NCBI GenBank assembly: GCA_041665785.1
Contig: JBAYIE010000010.1
Location: 1-64,000 of the forward strand
Direction of reading: 5' to 3'
DNA from: JBAYIE01 sp041665785
GTDB lineage: Bacteria; Bacteroidota; Bacteroidia; UKL13-3
DNA length: 64,000 bases
The position numbers and the translations under genes are program-made. Under the pieces are notes generated by a model. The model saw nothing but the letters and a program-made list of their open reading frames with translations, was not told the origin of the DNA and ran no database searches. Below are positions 18,409-28,376 of this stretch, one piece after another. Numbering within the stretch: position 1 is the stretch's first letter; each line of letters begins with the position of its first letter.

Positions 18409-19395
18409 ATGACTTTAAACGATCAATCCAATATTCGCATGATCCGATGGGTATTGTTCATCGGAAGTGTGGTGATGGTCGTAAAGTTTATTGCTTACTT
18501 CATCACGCATTCTACGGCTATTCTAACCGATGCACTGGAATCCATCATCAATGTAGTTGCAGGAGCTTTTGCCTGGTATAGTCTTCACCTTGCCTCTAAA
18601 CCCAAAGACCGCTTGCATCCTTATGGACATGGGAAAATAGAATTTATTTCGGCCGGATTTGAAGGTGGTTTGGTGCTGATTGCAGCTATTGGGATTCTGA
18701 TCAAGTCGGTAGATAATCTTCTACATCCCCAGGTTTTGCATCAATTGGAAACCGGGATCGGTTTAAGCGTGATTTCCGGAATCATCAATTTTATGCTGGG
18801 ACGAACACTGATACGAGCCGGTAAAAAAAGTAATTCGATAACGCTGGTTGCTGATGGGAGGCACCTGATGACCGATACGGTATCGAGTGCCGGGTTGGTT
18901 ATTGGCTTGCTGGTTATTACCCTTACCGGTATGGTATGGCTTGATAATGTGATAGCCATTGTATTTGGGTTGCTGATTCTGATTACCGGATATAAACTGA
19001 TTCGAAAATCGCTTGCCGGTTTGATGGATGAAGCCGATGAAGAAACCTTAACTGAAATGGTGGCGATACTCACAAAATACCGCTCTGATAAATGGATAGA
19101 TATTCACAACCTGCGTGTCTTGCGATACGGTGCATTTCTGCATATTGATTGCCATATCACTTTGCCCTGGTATGAAGATTTACAATCGTCGCATCAGGAA
19201 TTAAAAAAGGTAGAGGATATCATTAACAAGGCGTTCAATCAACGCGTAGAGATTTTTATTCATCCGGATCCCTGTTTACCGGCCTCGTGTAGTTTGTGTG
19301 CATTGGAACATTGTCGCGAACGGAAATTTCCATTCAAACAGCAAGTGGCTTGGGAACTCAATAACCTGCTATCGGATAGCAAACATCATCTCTGA
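18409..19395 (+). CDS. Cation diffusion facilitator family transporter
   Basis: This 328-residue inner-membrane protein has about six helices and the CDF metal sites: HSTAILTDALESI near residue 37 and DGRHLMTDTVSS near 150, each giving the HxxxD/DxxxD pattern. HPYGHGKIE lies between helices. The cytoplasmic C-terminal domain follows, with a cysteine-rich end (CLPASCSLCALEHC) that may bind metal. CDF proteins export Zn2+, Fe2+ or similar ions in exchange for protons. Substrate is not decided. It starts only 4 bases after the act terminator, so its promoter must lie within or before that hairpin. Confidence 0.9.
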   Translation: MTLNDQSNIRMIRWVLFIGSVVMVVKFIAYFITHSTAILTDALESIINVVAGAFAWYSLHLASKPKDRLHPYGHGKIEFISAGFEGGLVLIAAIGILIKSVDNLLHPQVLHQLETGIGLSVISGIINFMLGRTLIRAGKKSNSITLVADGRHLMTDTVSSAGLVIGLLVITLTGMVWLDNVIAIVFGLLILITGYKLIRKSLAGLMDEADEETLTEMVAILTKYRSDKWIDIHNLRVLRYGAFLHIDCHITLPWYEDLQSSHQELKKVEDIINKAFNQRVEIFIHPDPCLPASCSLCALEHCRERKFPFKQQVAWELNNLLSDSKHHL

Positions 19396-19409
19396 TGGCT
19401 GCGCAACTT

Positions 19410-20702
19410 TTAGTGGATTCCGTTGAACAAGCGATTCCAGCGAATTTTGTGGAAGATATTTTCTCCATGGCTGTCCCAGCTCATCCATATAAATAAGGCT
19501 TTTCCAACTACGTGATCTTCGGGTACAAATCCCCAGAACCTGGAGTCGGCCGAATTGTGACGGTTATCGCCCATCATGAAATAGTAATTTTGTTTGAAGG
19601 TGTAGGTGGTGATTTCTTTACCTTCGAGGTAATATTTTCCGTCCCTGGTTTCAAACGTAGGGTTGTTTTCATACTGGCGGATGGCCCGGTCGTATTGTTT
19701 GTATGTTTTATCGTTTAGGGTAACAACATCACCTGCTTTTGGAATGTATAGCGGTCCAAAAAAATCAACGGTCCATCCAAACTTTTTACCGAATTCGTAA
19801 TACCCTTCGAGTGCTGAAGGATCCGGATTGGTAAATGAATCGATACGCTGAACTCCGTCCACTGATCTGAGATAAGATTTTGACTCATTGGTCAGATTTA
19901 TGGTATACTCGCCCGGATTTTGTGTAGCTCCTCCTTCGAGTAAATCCAGTTTACGAATCAGCTTTTGGTTGAACACGTCTCTGCCATCGGTGCGTACGCT
20001 GTAAAAATGCTGCATCTTCTCCGGATTCTCAGCGGCAACTCCATTGATGTAAACCTGCTGATTGATTACCTGTAAAGTATCACCGGCAATACCGAGACAA
20101 CGCTTGATATAATTTTCCTTCTTATCGACGGGCCTTTCATTTTCGTAGGGGTAATTGAATACCACCACATCGTTATTTTTTATTTTTTGAAAACCGGGCA
20201 GTCGCAGGTAAGGCATCGTGAATAAATTGAGGTACGATTTTCCTCCGGTAACCGGCATGGTATTGTGGGCAAACGGAAAGGATATTGGTGTCATTGGTGC
20301 CCGGGCTCCATAATTCACTTTGCTCACAAACAGAAAATCTCCGATCAACAACGACTTCTCCATGGATGAAGTAGGAATGGTATAAGCCTCAATAAAGAAG
20401 GTACGGATCAGGGTTGCTGCTACTACCGCAAAGGCAATGGCATCAACCCATTCGCGGGTACGCGATTTGCGCTTGTACCGGTTGATAAACCAATAATAGC
20501 CAATGATGGCAACCTGAATAAAGGTCCAGAAGGCGATCCCGGTCAAAATACCCAGGGAAGTAAAAATAGTCATCACCAACAGGAAAAAAGTATTGATCCC
20601 TCCCATCAACCAGAAACTGAATCGTTCCCGTTTGTTTAAGAGAGCATAAAATGCGGAAGCTTTTTCTGAAAGATTAAAATTACCTGATTGCTTTATCGAC
20701 AT
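19410..20702 (-). CDS. lepB: Signal peptidase I
   Basis: This 430-residue protease removes signal peptides of exported proteins at the inner membrane. Hydrophobic segments lie near 33-55, 58-75 and 86-105. The catalytic serine is in PTSSMEKSL (about Ser113), the general-base lysine is in NYIKRCLGIAGD, and the C-terminal box is MGDNRHNSADSRFWG. It is longer than the E. coli enzyme because of an insert of over 150 residues between the lysine box and the C-terminal box, typical of Bacteroidota. It is the last gene of the minus-strand parAB-dapB-lepB run. Confidence 0.95.
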   Translation of the reverse strand: MSIKQSGNFNLSEKASAFYALLNKRERFSFWLMGGINTFFLLVMTIFTSLGILTGIAFWTFIQVAIIGYYWFINRYKRKSRTREWVDAIAFAVVAATLIRTFFIEAYTIPTSSMEKSLLIGDFLFVSKVNYGARAPMTPISFPFAHNTMPVTGGKSYLNLFTMPYLRLPGFQKIKNNDVVVFNYPYENERPVDKKENYIKRCLGIAGDTLQVINQQVYINGVAAENPEKMQHFYSVRTDGRDVFNQKLIRKLDLLEGGATQNPGEYTINLTNESKSYLRSVDGVQRIDSFTNPDPSALEGYYEFGKKFGWTVDFFGPLYIPKAGDVVTLNDKTYKQYDRAIRQYENNPTFETRDGKYYLEGKEITTYTFKQNYYFMMGDNRHNSADSRFWGFVPEDHVVGKALFIWMSWDSHGENIFHKIRWNRLFNGIH

Positions 20703-20808
20703 GCTGTTTGTGTTTGATTGGTTAACGGAGCTTTATCCCTTTCATTACCCTTCTTTGATAAGTGGCTAAAAACTGTATTCAACGGAAAAAAGTTGAAGCG
20801 GATTGGAA

Positions 20809-21552
20809 TCAGAGGTTAAGGATATCGTCCATGGTATAGATTCCTTTTTTGCCGATAATCCATTCGGCAGCTAACACCGCACCTTTGGCAAATCCGTAAC
20901 GCGATTTGGCTTTATGAATGATTTCAATTTCATCGATGACCGATTCGTAAACCACCGCATGATCTCCGGTAACATCGCCTACGCGTTTCGATTCAATCAA
21001 TAATTCATTGGGCTTCACGCTTTGCGAAGGCATGTTTTCATTGTACAGCAAACGGCCCTTCCATTCTGTTTTGTGTTTTACTTCATGCAGAATTTGTTTG
21101 GCCAGGGTTAAGGCTGTACCACTCGGATGATCCTTCTTCTCGGTATGATGCACTTCTTCAATCATCACATCGTACTCGGGTTGTTCGCTCATCATTTTTG
21201 CCAGGATACGATTGAGCTTATAAAAGATATTTACACCAATGCTGTAATTGGTAGAATGCACCATTGCCTGACCTTCTCCGAGACATTTCTCTTTGATAAA
21301 ATCAAACTGATCGTACCAACCGGTGGTTCCAACCACAATGGGCACTTTTGCTTCAAAACATTTAAGGATATTATCGACAGCTGCCGATGGCATACTGAAA
21401 TCTATGGCTACATCTACATTTTGCAAACTGATAGGCATAAAGTCGTATGCATTTTCAAGATTTACTTTATAAACGATTTCATATCCTTTCGAGGTTGCAA
21501 TCTTCTCAATGGCTTTACCCATTTTACCATAACCTAACAGTGCTATTTTCAT
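20809..21552 (-). CDS. dapB: 4-hydroxy-tetrahydrodipicolinate reductase
   Basis: This 247-residue cytosolic enzyme reduces 4-hydroxy-tetrahydrodipicolinate in the lysine and meso-diaminopimelate pathway. It shows the N-terminal dinucleotide-binding LGYGKMGKAIE, VGTTGWYD, and the catalytic signature EVHHTEKKDHPSGTAL, with the proton-donor histidine and lysine. It is in the short DapB group common in Bacteroidota. The neighbours DUF5683 and lepB in this order are a conserved arrangement in the phylum. Confidence 0.96.
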   Translation of the reverse strand: MKIALLGYGKMGKAIEKIATSKGYEIVYKVNLENAYDFMPISLQNVDVAIDFSMPSAAVDNILKCFEAKVPIVVGTTGWYDQFDFIKEKCLGEGQAMVHSTNYSIGVNIFYKLNRILAKMMSEQPEYDVMIEEVHHTEKKDHPSGTALTLAKQILHEVKHKTEWKGRLLYNENMPSQSVKPNELLIESKRVGDVTGDHAVVYESVIDEIEIIHKAKSRYGFAKGAVLAAEWIIGKKGIYTMDDILNL

Positions 21553-21618
21553 TTAGAGGGATGCGTTTTTCTGAGTGAATGGTGTGCGTTTCATTTGGTC
21601 GTGGTTTTAACGGATTTT

Positions 21619-22197
21619 TTATTTGATTAAAAGATTAACCTGAATGCCTGCACATGCAAATTGACTATTGGGTAAATACGCAGGTTGTACTTTCAAAGAT
21701 AAGTCATCATTTATATCAAATTCAAGTAAATGTGCCTCAACGGAAGCATCCATAATTTGTAATGTATATACAATGATCAATCCCAGAAAAGCTTCATCGC
21801 GGGCCTGACGGTAACTATCGCGGATTATTTTCAAGGTTGGTGTTTGAAACTTGTCGAAACGCTCATCGCCGTTAACCGTTGCTCCCGTAAGGGTACGGTA
21901 CTTATATGCTTCCCTGAAATCGTTGTAATTGTCGTTATAGAAAAATACGCTGTATGCAAAAAGTCCACCTGCTCCATAGATAACAGGTACTTTCCACCAC
22001 CAGTTTTTACCGTTGTATACCTGACCGGCTCCCGGAAGTACCGCAGAAAGGAGCGCTGCCCGCGCCGGAGAACGTTTACGTGAACCGGTTTTGAGTGTAT
22101 TACTGCCTGTTGCCTGTTGCGCCCGGGTTCCTTCAACGAAGAAACAGAGCAAAGCACCCACTAGTAGCAATTTAAACCCCTGTCGCATGAACCACAA
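21619..22197 (-). CDS. DUF5683 domain protein
   Basis: This 192-residue protein has an N-terminal signal peptide (cleavage near GTRAQ), a basic region RKRSPARAALLSAVLPGAGQVYNG, and a central hydrophobic stretch around IYGAGGLFAYSVFF. The core matches DUF5683, found between parB and dapB across Bacteroidota. Its function is unknown. Envelope location is predicted. ATG at 22188 is an alternative start. Confidence 0.85.
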   Translation of the reverse strand: MWFMRQGFKLLLVGALLCFFVEGTRAQQATGSNTLKTGSRKRSPARAALLSAVLPGAGQVYNGKNWWWKVPVIYGAGGLFAYSVFFYNDNYNDFREAYKYRTLTGATVNGDERFDKFQTPTLKIIRDSYRQARDEAFLGLIIVYTLQIMDASVEAHLLEFDINDDLSLKVQPAYLPNSQFACAGIQVNLLIK

Positions 22198-22238
22198 AGG
22201 TAGGGTTTAGTTCAATAAAATGACAGGTTTCGATCCGG

Positions 22239-23126
22239 TTAACCGATCAACTCGAGAATACGTTGCAAATCAGATTGGGAGCGAAACGGAATTTTGATCG
22301 CTCCGCGACCCTTTTCGTCGGCTTTGATTTGAATGCGTGTCTCCAGTTTATCGCTCAGCAATTGCTGAAACTCGATCAGGTTTTTAGAGGCCGGTTTGGT
22401 CGCAGGTTTACCGTCCTTCTTCACTTTATCGGTACTTACCTGTTCACGAACGAGGCTTTCTACATCTCGTACACTCATTTCCATGGCAAGCATTTGTTCC
22501 AGCATCCACTCTTGTTTCTGCGGATCATCCACACTGATAATGGCACGCGCATGTCCCATGGAAATTCTGCCTTCTTTCAAAGCCAATTGAACCGGGTCGG
22601 GCAATTTGAGCAGACGGAGGTAATTGTTTACGGTCGAACGATTTTTACCCACACGGTCTGCCAGTTCTTCCTGATTGAGGTTGCATTCATCGATCAGGCG
22701 TTTGTAGCTCAGTGAAATTTCTATCGGATTGAGTTCCTCGCGCTGAATATTTTCGATGAGTGCCATCTCCAGCATTTCCTGATCGTTGGCCACACGCACA
22801 TAAGCCGGAATTCTGGATAATCCTGCCAGAATGGAAGCACGCGTACGCCGTTCACCGGAAATGATCTGGTAACTGTCGTAACCCATTTTACGAATGGTAA
22901 TGGGTTGAATAACACCATGCACCTTGATGCTTTCGGCCAGCTCGTTTAATGCTTCATCGTTAAAATCGGAACGGGGTTGAAAAGGATTGGCCTGGATCTG
23001 GCTGATCAGTACTTCGCTGATGGCGTTTACAGGTTTGCTTTCATTGGTGGTAATATCGGTATTGGCATCCTGCAATAAGGCGCTCAGTCCCTTACCCAGG
23101 GCATTTCGTTTAATCGGGTTACTCAT
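22239..23126 (-). CDS. parB: Chromosome partitioning protein ParB
   Basis: This 295-residue CTP-dependent DNA clamp loads at parS sites and spreads to organise the origin region. Features in order: the N-terminal GKGLSALL segment, IQANPFQPRSDF, the CTP-binding GERRTRASILAG motif near residue 92, the helix-turn-helix region (LNQEELADRVGKNRSTVNNYLRLLKLP), and a C-terminal dimerisation domain. It starts one base after the parA stop codon, so the pair is coupled. No parS-like palindrome was spotted in the window by eye. Confidence 0.95.
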   Translation of the reverse strand: MSNPIKRNALGKGLSALLQDANTDITTNESKPVNAISEVLISQIQANPFQPRSDFNDEALNELAESIKVHGVIQPITIRKMGYDSYQIISGERRTRASILAGLSRIPAYVRVANDQEMLEMALIENIQREELNPIEISLSYKRLIDECNLNQEELADRVGKNRSTVNNYLRLLKLPDPVQLALKEGRISMGHARAIISVDDPQKQEWMLEQMLAMEMSVRDVESLVREQVSTDKVKKDGKPATKPASKNLIEFQQLLSDKLETRIQIKADEKGRGAIKIPFRSQSDLQRILELIG

Positions 23127-23127
23127 T

Positions 23128-23931
23128 TCAATTTAAAATTTGTGGTTCAAACATATCCATCTTCGTCATTCCGTTTTTTTGCAGCAACTCTTTGGCCAGG
23201 TTCAGGTAATTGATGGTGCCTTTGCATTCGGCATCGTGTGTAATTACCGGCTTACCAAAACTTGGTGCCTCACTCAGACGTGTATTGCGTTGAATGATGG
23301 TATCGAATACCAGTTGTTGAAAATGCATTTTCACTTCTTCTACCACCTGATTCGATAAACGCAAACGCATATCGTACATGGTAAGCAGCAAGCCTTCAAT
23401 CTGCAAATCGGGATTCAGACTCGATTGTACAATTTTTACGGTATTGAGCAATTTGCCCAAACCTTCCAAGGCAAAATATTCGCACTGTACCGGAATGATC
23501 ACGGAGTCGGAAGCCGTAAGCGCATTGGTAGTAATTACACCCAGAGAAGGAGAACAATCCACAATAATGAAATCGTAATCGTTCTTTATTTTACTGAGCG
23601 CGTGCTTCATGATGCGTTCGCGGTTGGGCAGGTTGATCAGTTCGATCTCGGCACCCACCAGATCGATATTGGATGGAAGGATATCGAGAAATTCAATTTC
23701 TGTTTTCAGAATGGTGTCCTGAATTTGTGCATCGTTGATCATCAACTCATACAATCCCAGCCGGATATTTTTTGGATCGAAACCCAGGCCCGAGGTGGTA
23801 TTGGCCTGTGGATCCGCATCCACCACCAGGGTTTTAAATTCCAATACCGCCAGACTGGCTGCAAGGTTGATGGCCGTAGTGGTTTTACCCACACCCCCTT
23901 TTTGATTTACAATGCTGATAATTTTTCCCAT
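23128..23931 (-). CDS. parA: Chromosome partitioning ATPase ParA
   Basis: This 267-residue ParA/Soj-type ATPase has the deviant Walker A motif KGGVGKTTTAINLA at residues 11-24, VVDADPQANTTSGLG, and the Walker B region DFIIVDCSPSLG. It binds DNA non-specifically as an ATP dimer and works with ParB to segregate origins. The reading frame follows the MBL hydrolase with a gap of 3 bases, and parB follows it. Confidence 0.96.
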   Translation of the reverse strand: MGKIISIVNQKGGVGKTTTAINLAASLAVLEFKTLVVDADPQANTTSGLGFDPKNIRLGLYELMINDAQIQDTILKTEIEFLDILPSNIDLVGAEIELINLPNRERIMKHALSKIKNDYDFIIVDCSPSLGVITTNALTASDSVIIPVQCEYFALEGLGKLLNTVKIVQSSLNPDLQIEGLLLTMYDMRLRLSNQVVEEVKMHFQQLVFDTIIQRNTRLSEAPSFGKPVITHDAECKGTINYLNLAKELLQKNGMTKMDMFEPQILN

Positions 23932-23934
23932 GTG

Positions 23935-24621
23935 TTATAATGCTATTTCTGTTCCGATAGGTAATAAGTGTAATTCTTTTTGGTTCTGTTTAAAATGTGA
24001 AACTGCTTTCTTGTGATCCAGCTGAATCAGCCCAAAGGTATCGTAATGCATGCCAATTATTTTGTTGCAACCGATCATATCTGCGGCACGGTTGGCATCT
24101 TCATACCCCATCGTAAAATTGTCGCCCAAAGGCAAAATGGCCCAATCGGGTTTGTAATATTCTCCGATCAGTTTCATGTCTTGCGTGAGTGCAGTATCGC
24201 CGGCATAGTAGAGGCATTTGCTTTCGGTCTGTAAAATATAACCGGCGGCAACACCGGCGTAGGTTCCATCGGCCAGCGAACTGGAATGTGCCGCAAAAGT
24301 CATTTTCAGTTTTCCGAATTCAAATTCACGGCTCCCTCCTACATTCATCGGATGCGCTTGGGTATATCCCTGCTTATTCAGCCACGAATAAATCTCCCAG
24401 CTGGCAATCACTGTGGCCGAAGTCCGCTCAGCCATGTACATGAGGTCACCTGTATGATCATCGTGTCCGTGTGAAACCAGAATATAATCGGCTTCAATGG
24501 CATCGATATCAATACCCGCATCAGCAGCAAGAGTATTTCCCCGGATAAACGGATCGAATACCAGTAACTTACCGTTGACCTGTAATTGAAAGCACGAATG
24601 GCCGAGATACCTTAATTTCAC
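23935..24621 (-). CDS. Metal-dependent hydrolase, MBL fold (UPF0173 family)
   Basis: This 228-residue protein has the metallo-beta-lactamase core: LGHSCFQLQ, the zinc motif SHGHDDHTGD near residue 50, YYAGDTALTQDM, and GMHYDTFGLI near the end. The pattern is that of the UPF0173 (YtkL-like) hydrolases, whose substrate is not known. It is the first gene of the minus-strand run leading into parA and parB, so it is likely cotranscribed with them. Confidence 0.9.
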   Translation of the reverse strand: MKLRYLGHSCFQLQVNGKLLVFDPFIRGNTLAADAGIDIDAIEADYILVSHGHDDHTGDLMYMAERTSATVIASWEIYSWLNKQGYTQAHPMNVGGSREFEFGKLKMTFAAHSSSLADGTYAGVAAGYILQTESKCLYYAGDTALTQDMKLIGEYYKPDWAILPLGDNFTMGYEDANRAADMIGCNKIIGMHYDTFGLIQLDHKKAVSHFKQNQKELHLLPIGTEIAL

Positions 24622-24867
24622 TTAAAATGATTGTTTTTTCCCCAACCGGGAATTCCAAATTAAAGGAACGGAACTGAGCACTTGTACACGCACTATCAAC
24701 AGGGGTGTGTATTACTTTTTATGTTGATGAATAGCGAGTTAGAATGGTCAATAAAATATTACTTGGATGATAATAAAAACCATAAAATGCGTGCTTCATT
24801 TTACTGGTTTTTCATAAACGCTTAGCACTTAGAACTTATCTCAAAATGCTCCGCTCATACACTCCAA

Positions 24868-25959
24868 TTACACATTGAACCTGAAGTGCATGATATCTCC
24901 ATCGTTCACCACATATTCTTTTCCTTCTACACCTAATTTGCCTACATCGCGGCAGGCCGATTCGGAACCGTACTGAATAAAATCGTTGTAACGAATTACT
25001 TCGGCGCGGATAAATCCTTTTTCAAAATCGGTATGAATCACCGCAGCAGCCTGAGGCGCTTTTGTTCCGCGGGTGATGGTCCAGGCACGCACTTCCTGTA
25101 CTCCGGCTGTAAAATAAGTGATGAGATTCAACAAGGCATAAGCTTCGCGAATGAGCTTGGTAACACCTGATTCCTTCAATCCCAGATCCGCTAAAAATGC
25201 CTGACGGTCTTCGTAGCTTTCCAATTGTGTAATTTCAGATTCGATCGCGGCACTGATGACCAATATCCCTGCATTCTCGCCTGCTATGGCCTTCTTCACC
25301 TCCTCAACATATTGATTACCGTTAACTACCGATCCTTCATCCACATTGCATACATACAAAACCGGTTTATCGGTCAGCAGAAAAATATCCTCTACATTTT
25401 TTTTCTCATCCTCGGTTACGGCAAGACTTCGCACCGATTGGCCCGACTCGAGATGCGCTTTGTATTTCAACAGTGCAGCCTCTGATTTGGCGGCATCTTT
25501 ATCGCCTGTTTTAGCTGCGCGGGCAATGCGTTGCAATTTGCGATCAACCGATTCGAGGTCTTTCAATTGCAATTCGGTATCAATGATTTCCTTATCGCGA
25601 ACCGGGTTTACCGATCCGTCGACATGAATGATATTGTCGTCGTCGAAACAACGCAATACATGCAATATCGCATCGGTTTCACGGATATTGGCCAGAAACT
25701 GATTTCCCAATCCTTCTCCTTTGCTTGCTCCTTTTACCAAACCGGCAATATCCACGATCTCTATGGTGGTTGGCAGGATGCGTTGCGGGTTGACTAATTT
25801 AGCCAGCTCATTCAAACGATCGTCGGGTACCGTAATGGTTCCGATATTGGGCTCAATGGTACAGAACGGAAAATTTGCCGCCTGTGCTTTGGCATTGCTT
25901 AAACAGTTAAACAGGGTTGATTTTCCAACATTGGGCAATCCTACTATTCCACACTTCAT
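24868..25959 (-). CDS. ychF: Redox-regulated ATPase YchF
   Basis: This 363-residue Obg-family protein hydrolyses ATP rather than GTP. The P-loop is GLPNVGKSTLFNCLS at residues 6-20, followed by the switch region VDIAGLVKGASKGEGLGN, a coiled-coil insertion (about 130-200), and a C-terminal TGS domain ending with a conserved GDIMHFRFNV. It associates with ribosomes and is linked to oxidative stress control. It lies 39 bases after glmM on the same strand. Confidence 0.97.
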   Translation of the reverse strand: MKCGIVGLPNVGKSTLFNCLSNAKAQAANFPFCTIEPNIGTITVPDDRLNELAKLVNPQRILPTTIEIVDIAGLVKGASKGEGLGNQFLANIRETDAILHVLRCFDDDNIIHVDGSVNPVRDKEIIDTELQLKDLESVDRKLQRIARAAKTGDKDAAKSEAALLKYKAHLESGQSVRSLAVTEDEKKNVEDIFLLTDKPVLYVCNVDEGSVVNGNQYVEEVKKAIAGENAGILVISAAIESEITQLESYEDRQAFLADLGLKESGVTKLIREAYALLNLITYFTAGVQEVRAWTITRGTKAPQAAAVIHTDFEKGFIRAEVIRYNDFIQYGSESACRDVGKLGVEGKEYVVNDGDIMHFRFNV

Positions 25960-25998
25960 GTACGTTGTTTGCTTTTAAATTTATAGAAAATGAGACCC

Positions 25999-27387
25999 TT
26001 ATTTTCCGTTGATGATCTGCTTCATGTCCGAAATAAGTTTTTCGGCCAAATGGTTGGCAGTGGCTTCCCCGGCGCTTTCGGCATAAATACGGATGATGGG
26101 TTCGGTATTGGAACGGCGCAAATGCACCCATTCCTTTTCAAACTCAATCTTCACTCCATCGATGGTATTGATTTGGTGATTTTTGTATTTGTCCTGAATG
26201 CGATCCATCAACAAATCAATATTGATTTCCGGAGTCAGTTCTATTTTTTTCTTGGCGATAAAATAATCGGGGTAACTCACGCGCAGCATCGAGCATAATT
26301 TGTCGGACTTGGCCAGATGAGTGAGAAATAAGGCTATGCCCACCATTGCATCGCGGCCGTAATGCAATTCAGGATAAATGATTCCACCGTTGCCTTCGCC
26401 ACCGATAACGGCATTGGTTTCCTTCATCAGCTTCACCACATTTACTTCGCCCACTGCACTTGCACTGTATTTGCCACCGTGCTTTTCGGTTACATCACGC
26501 AAAGCACGTGTGGATGATAAATTGGAAACAGTATTGCCTTTGCGGTTTTGCAATACATAATCGCTAACAGCTACCAGGGTATATTCTTCGCCAAACATGC
26601 TTCCATCTTCGCAAACCAATGCCAGACGGTCTACATCCGGATCTACTACAATGCCCAAATCGGCTTTATTGCGTTTAACCTGATTGGAAATTTCGTGCAA
26701 ATTCTCGGGCAGGGGCTCAGGATTGTGGGGAAAACGGCCATCCGGCGTGCAATAAATTTCTATCACCTCTTTAACGCCCAGTGCGCGCAACAATTGCGGT
26801 ACTGCAATGCCTCCGCTCGAATTTACAGCATCAACCACAATCTTGAAGTTGGCGGCTTTGATGGCTTCTATATCCACCAATTCCAGCGCTAAAATTTTAT
26901 TGATATGTTTTTGAATCCAGGTCTGATCTTGTTTGATAGTTCCCAACTGATCCACTTCAGCAAACGCAAAATCGCTGCTTTCGCCCAGCTGAAGTACTTT
27001 TTTCCCGAATTCGTCGGAAATGAATTCTCCTTCGCTGTTCAACAATTTCAAGGCATTCCATTGCTTCGGATTATGACTTGCTGTAAGAATGATCCCTCCG
27101 TCGGCTTTTTCTTCTTTCACTGCTACTTCTACGGTTGGTGTTGTAGAAAGGCCCAGGTCAATCACATGGATCCCCAGTCCCGATAAGGTGCCGGTAACCA
27201 AACGGTTGACCATATCTCCCGAGATACGTGCATCGCGGCCTACAATGAGGGTACAGGTTTTCTTTTTATCTTTAACCAGGGTGCCGAAAGCGGCGGTATA
27301 TTTTACAATATCTATGGGAGTAAGTGCATCTCCGGGTTTACCGCCAATGGTACCCCGAATGCCTGAAATCGATTTAATTAAGGTCAC
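25999..27387 (-). CDS. glmM: Phosphoglucosamine mutase-type phosphohexomutase (GTG start)
   Basis: This 462-residue protein converts glucosamine-6-phosphate to glucosamine-1-phosphate for peptidoglycan and LPS precursors. It shows the N-terminal IKSISGIRGTIGG, the phosphoserine loop LTASHNPKQWNALK, the metal loop DPDVDRLALV, the sugar loop GGEGNGGIIYPE, and the phosphate loop RRSNTEPIIRIY. The family begins (M/V)TLIKSISG, so the GTG at 27387 is used, although the frame stays open 51 codons further. Related phosphomannomutase activity cannot be excluded. Confidence 0.92.
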   Translation of the reverse strand: MTLIKSISGIRGTIGGKPGDALTPIDIVKYTAAFGTLVKDKKKTCTLIVGRDARISGDMVNRLVTGTLSGLGIHVIDLGLSTTPTVEVAVKEEKADGGIILTASHNPKQWNALKLLNSEGEFISDEFGKKVLQLGESSDFAFAEVDQLGTIKQDQTWIQKHINKILALELVDIEAIKAANFKIVVDAVNSSGGIAVPQLLRALGVKEVIEIYCTPDGRFPHNPEPLPENLHEISNQVKRNKADLGIVVDPDVDRLALVCEDGSMFGEEYTLVAVSDYVLQNRKGNTVSNLSSTRALRDVTEKHGGKYSASAVGEVNVVKLMKETNAVIGGEGNGGIIYPELHYGRDAMVGIALFLTHLAKSDKLCSMLRVSYPDYFIAKKKIELTPEINIDLLMDRIQDKYKNHQINTIDGVKIEFEKEWVHLRRSNTEPIIRIYAESAGEATANHLAEKLISDMKQIINGK

Positions 27388-27635
27388 GTATCTGCTTTTT
27401 TTTAAGGACTGCAAATTTAGGCGGTAAAGGTTTAGAAGCAATAAAAGATGATAAAACAACGGTAGAGTCAGGCAATCAGCCATTAGCACCAAATAAACCC
27501 GATGAAAATGGAAATTACTTCCTACAAAAAATACCTGCATATTATCGGGAAATGCACTTTTAAATTATTGAGATCGGAGAGCAGCTTGCATTGCAGATTC
27601 TTTCACAATCGCCGCAGATGTCTTAAACTTGCAGC

Positions 27636-28376
27636 ATGCTCGTCAAAAAAGAATGGTTTAAAGAATGGTTTGATTCTCCTTATTATCAGGCCTTATACTG
27701 TAACCGCGACGAACAGGAAGCTGAATACTTTTTAAACAAACTCGTTCAATTTCTGAAACTGGAAGCTGGAAAACATCAGATTGCCGATCTGGCTTGCGGT
27801 CGCGGAAGACATTCGATTTACCTGAATTCGTTGGGTTTTGATGTTTGGGGTGTGGATCTCTCGGCCCAAAGCATCCGGGATGCCAAACCTTTTGAGAACG
27901 CTTTGCTGCAGTTTGATGTGCAGGATCTACGGGAATTGAAATTGAACCGCTCTTTTGATGTGGCCCTGAATCTGTTTACCAGTTTCGGGTACTTCCGGTC
28001 GATGGAGGAAAATGTAACGGTTATTCAACATATACATCGCATTTTAAAACCGGAAGGAATGCTGGTCATTGATTTTATGAACTCGCCCAAAGTGATTCAG
28101 CATCTGGTTGAACGGGAAAGTAAATCGTCCGGAGGACTGCAATTTCACATCAGCAAATGGATGGAGAACAATATCATCTGCAAAAAAATTCAGGTGGATG
28201 ACGACGATACTTCTTACGAATTTACCGAACAGGTTCAGGCCTTAACTCCCGAAGATTTTCAATCGCTGTTAACACAAAACGGATTTCATGTGATGCATAC
28301 TTTTGGCAATTACGATCTCCATAAATTTGTAGCTGCCGATAGCGACCGCTTTATTATTCTTGCACAGAAAAAGTGA
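27636..28376 (+). CDS. Class I SAM-dependent methyltransferase
   Basis: This 246-residue protein carries the SAM-binding motif ADLACGRGRHSIYL near residue 51, then VWGVDLSAQSI, and a motif IV-like LNLFTSFGYF. The substrate is unknown. The next gene begins inside its stop codon (GTGA overlap), so the two are translationally coupled. A TAAACTTG sequence ends 4 bases before the ATG and could be a -7 element, giving a leaderless message. Confidence 0.85.
   Translation: MLVKKEWFKEWFDSPYYQALYCNRDEQEAEYFLNKLVQFLKLEAGKHQIADLACGRGRHSIYLNSLGFDVWGVDLSAQSIRDAKPFENALLQFDVQDLRELKLNRSFDVALNLFTSFGYFRSMEENVTVIQHIHRILKPEGMLVIDFMNSPKVIQHLVERESKSSGGLQFHISKWMENNIICKKIQVDDDDTSYEFTEQVQALTPEDFQSLLTQNGFHVMHTFGNYDLHKFVAADSDRFIILAQKK

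Noticed and set aside
22239..23931. parS site near parAB
   Set aside because: No convincing 16-bp parS-like palindrome was seen by eye in or around the two genes; a motif search of the genome would settle it.
27388..27540. 51-codon extension upstream of glmM
   Set aside because: The residues are not family-like, and the GTG at 27387 gives the expected N-terminus.
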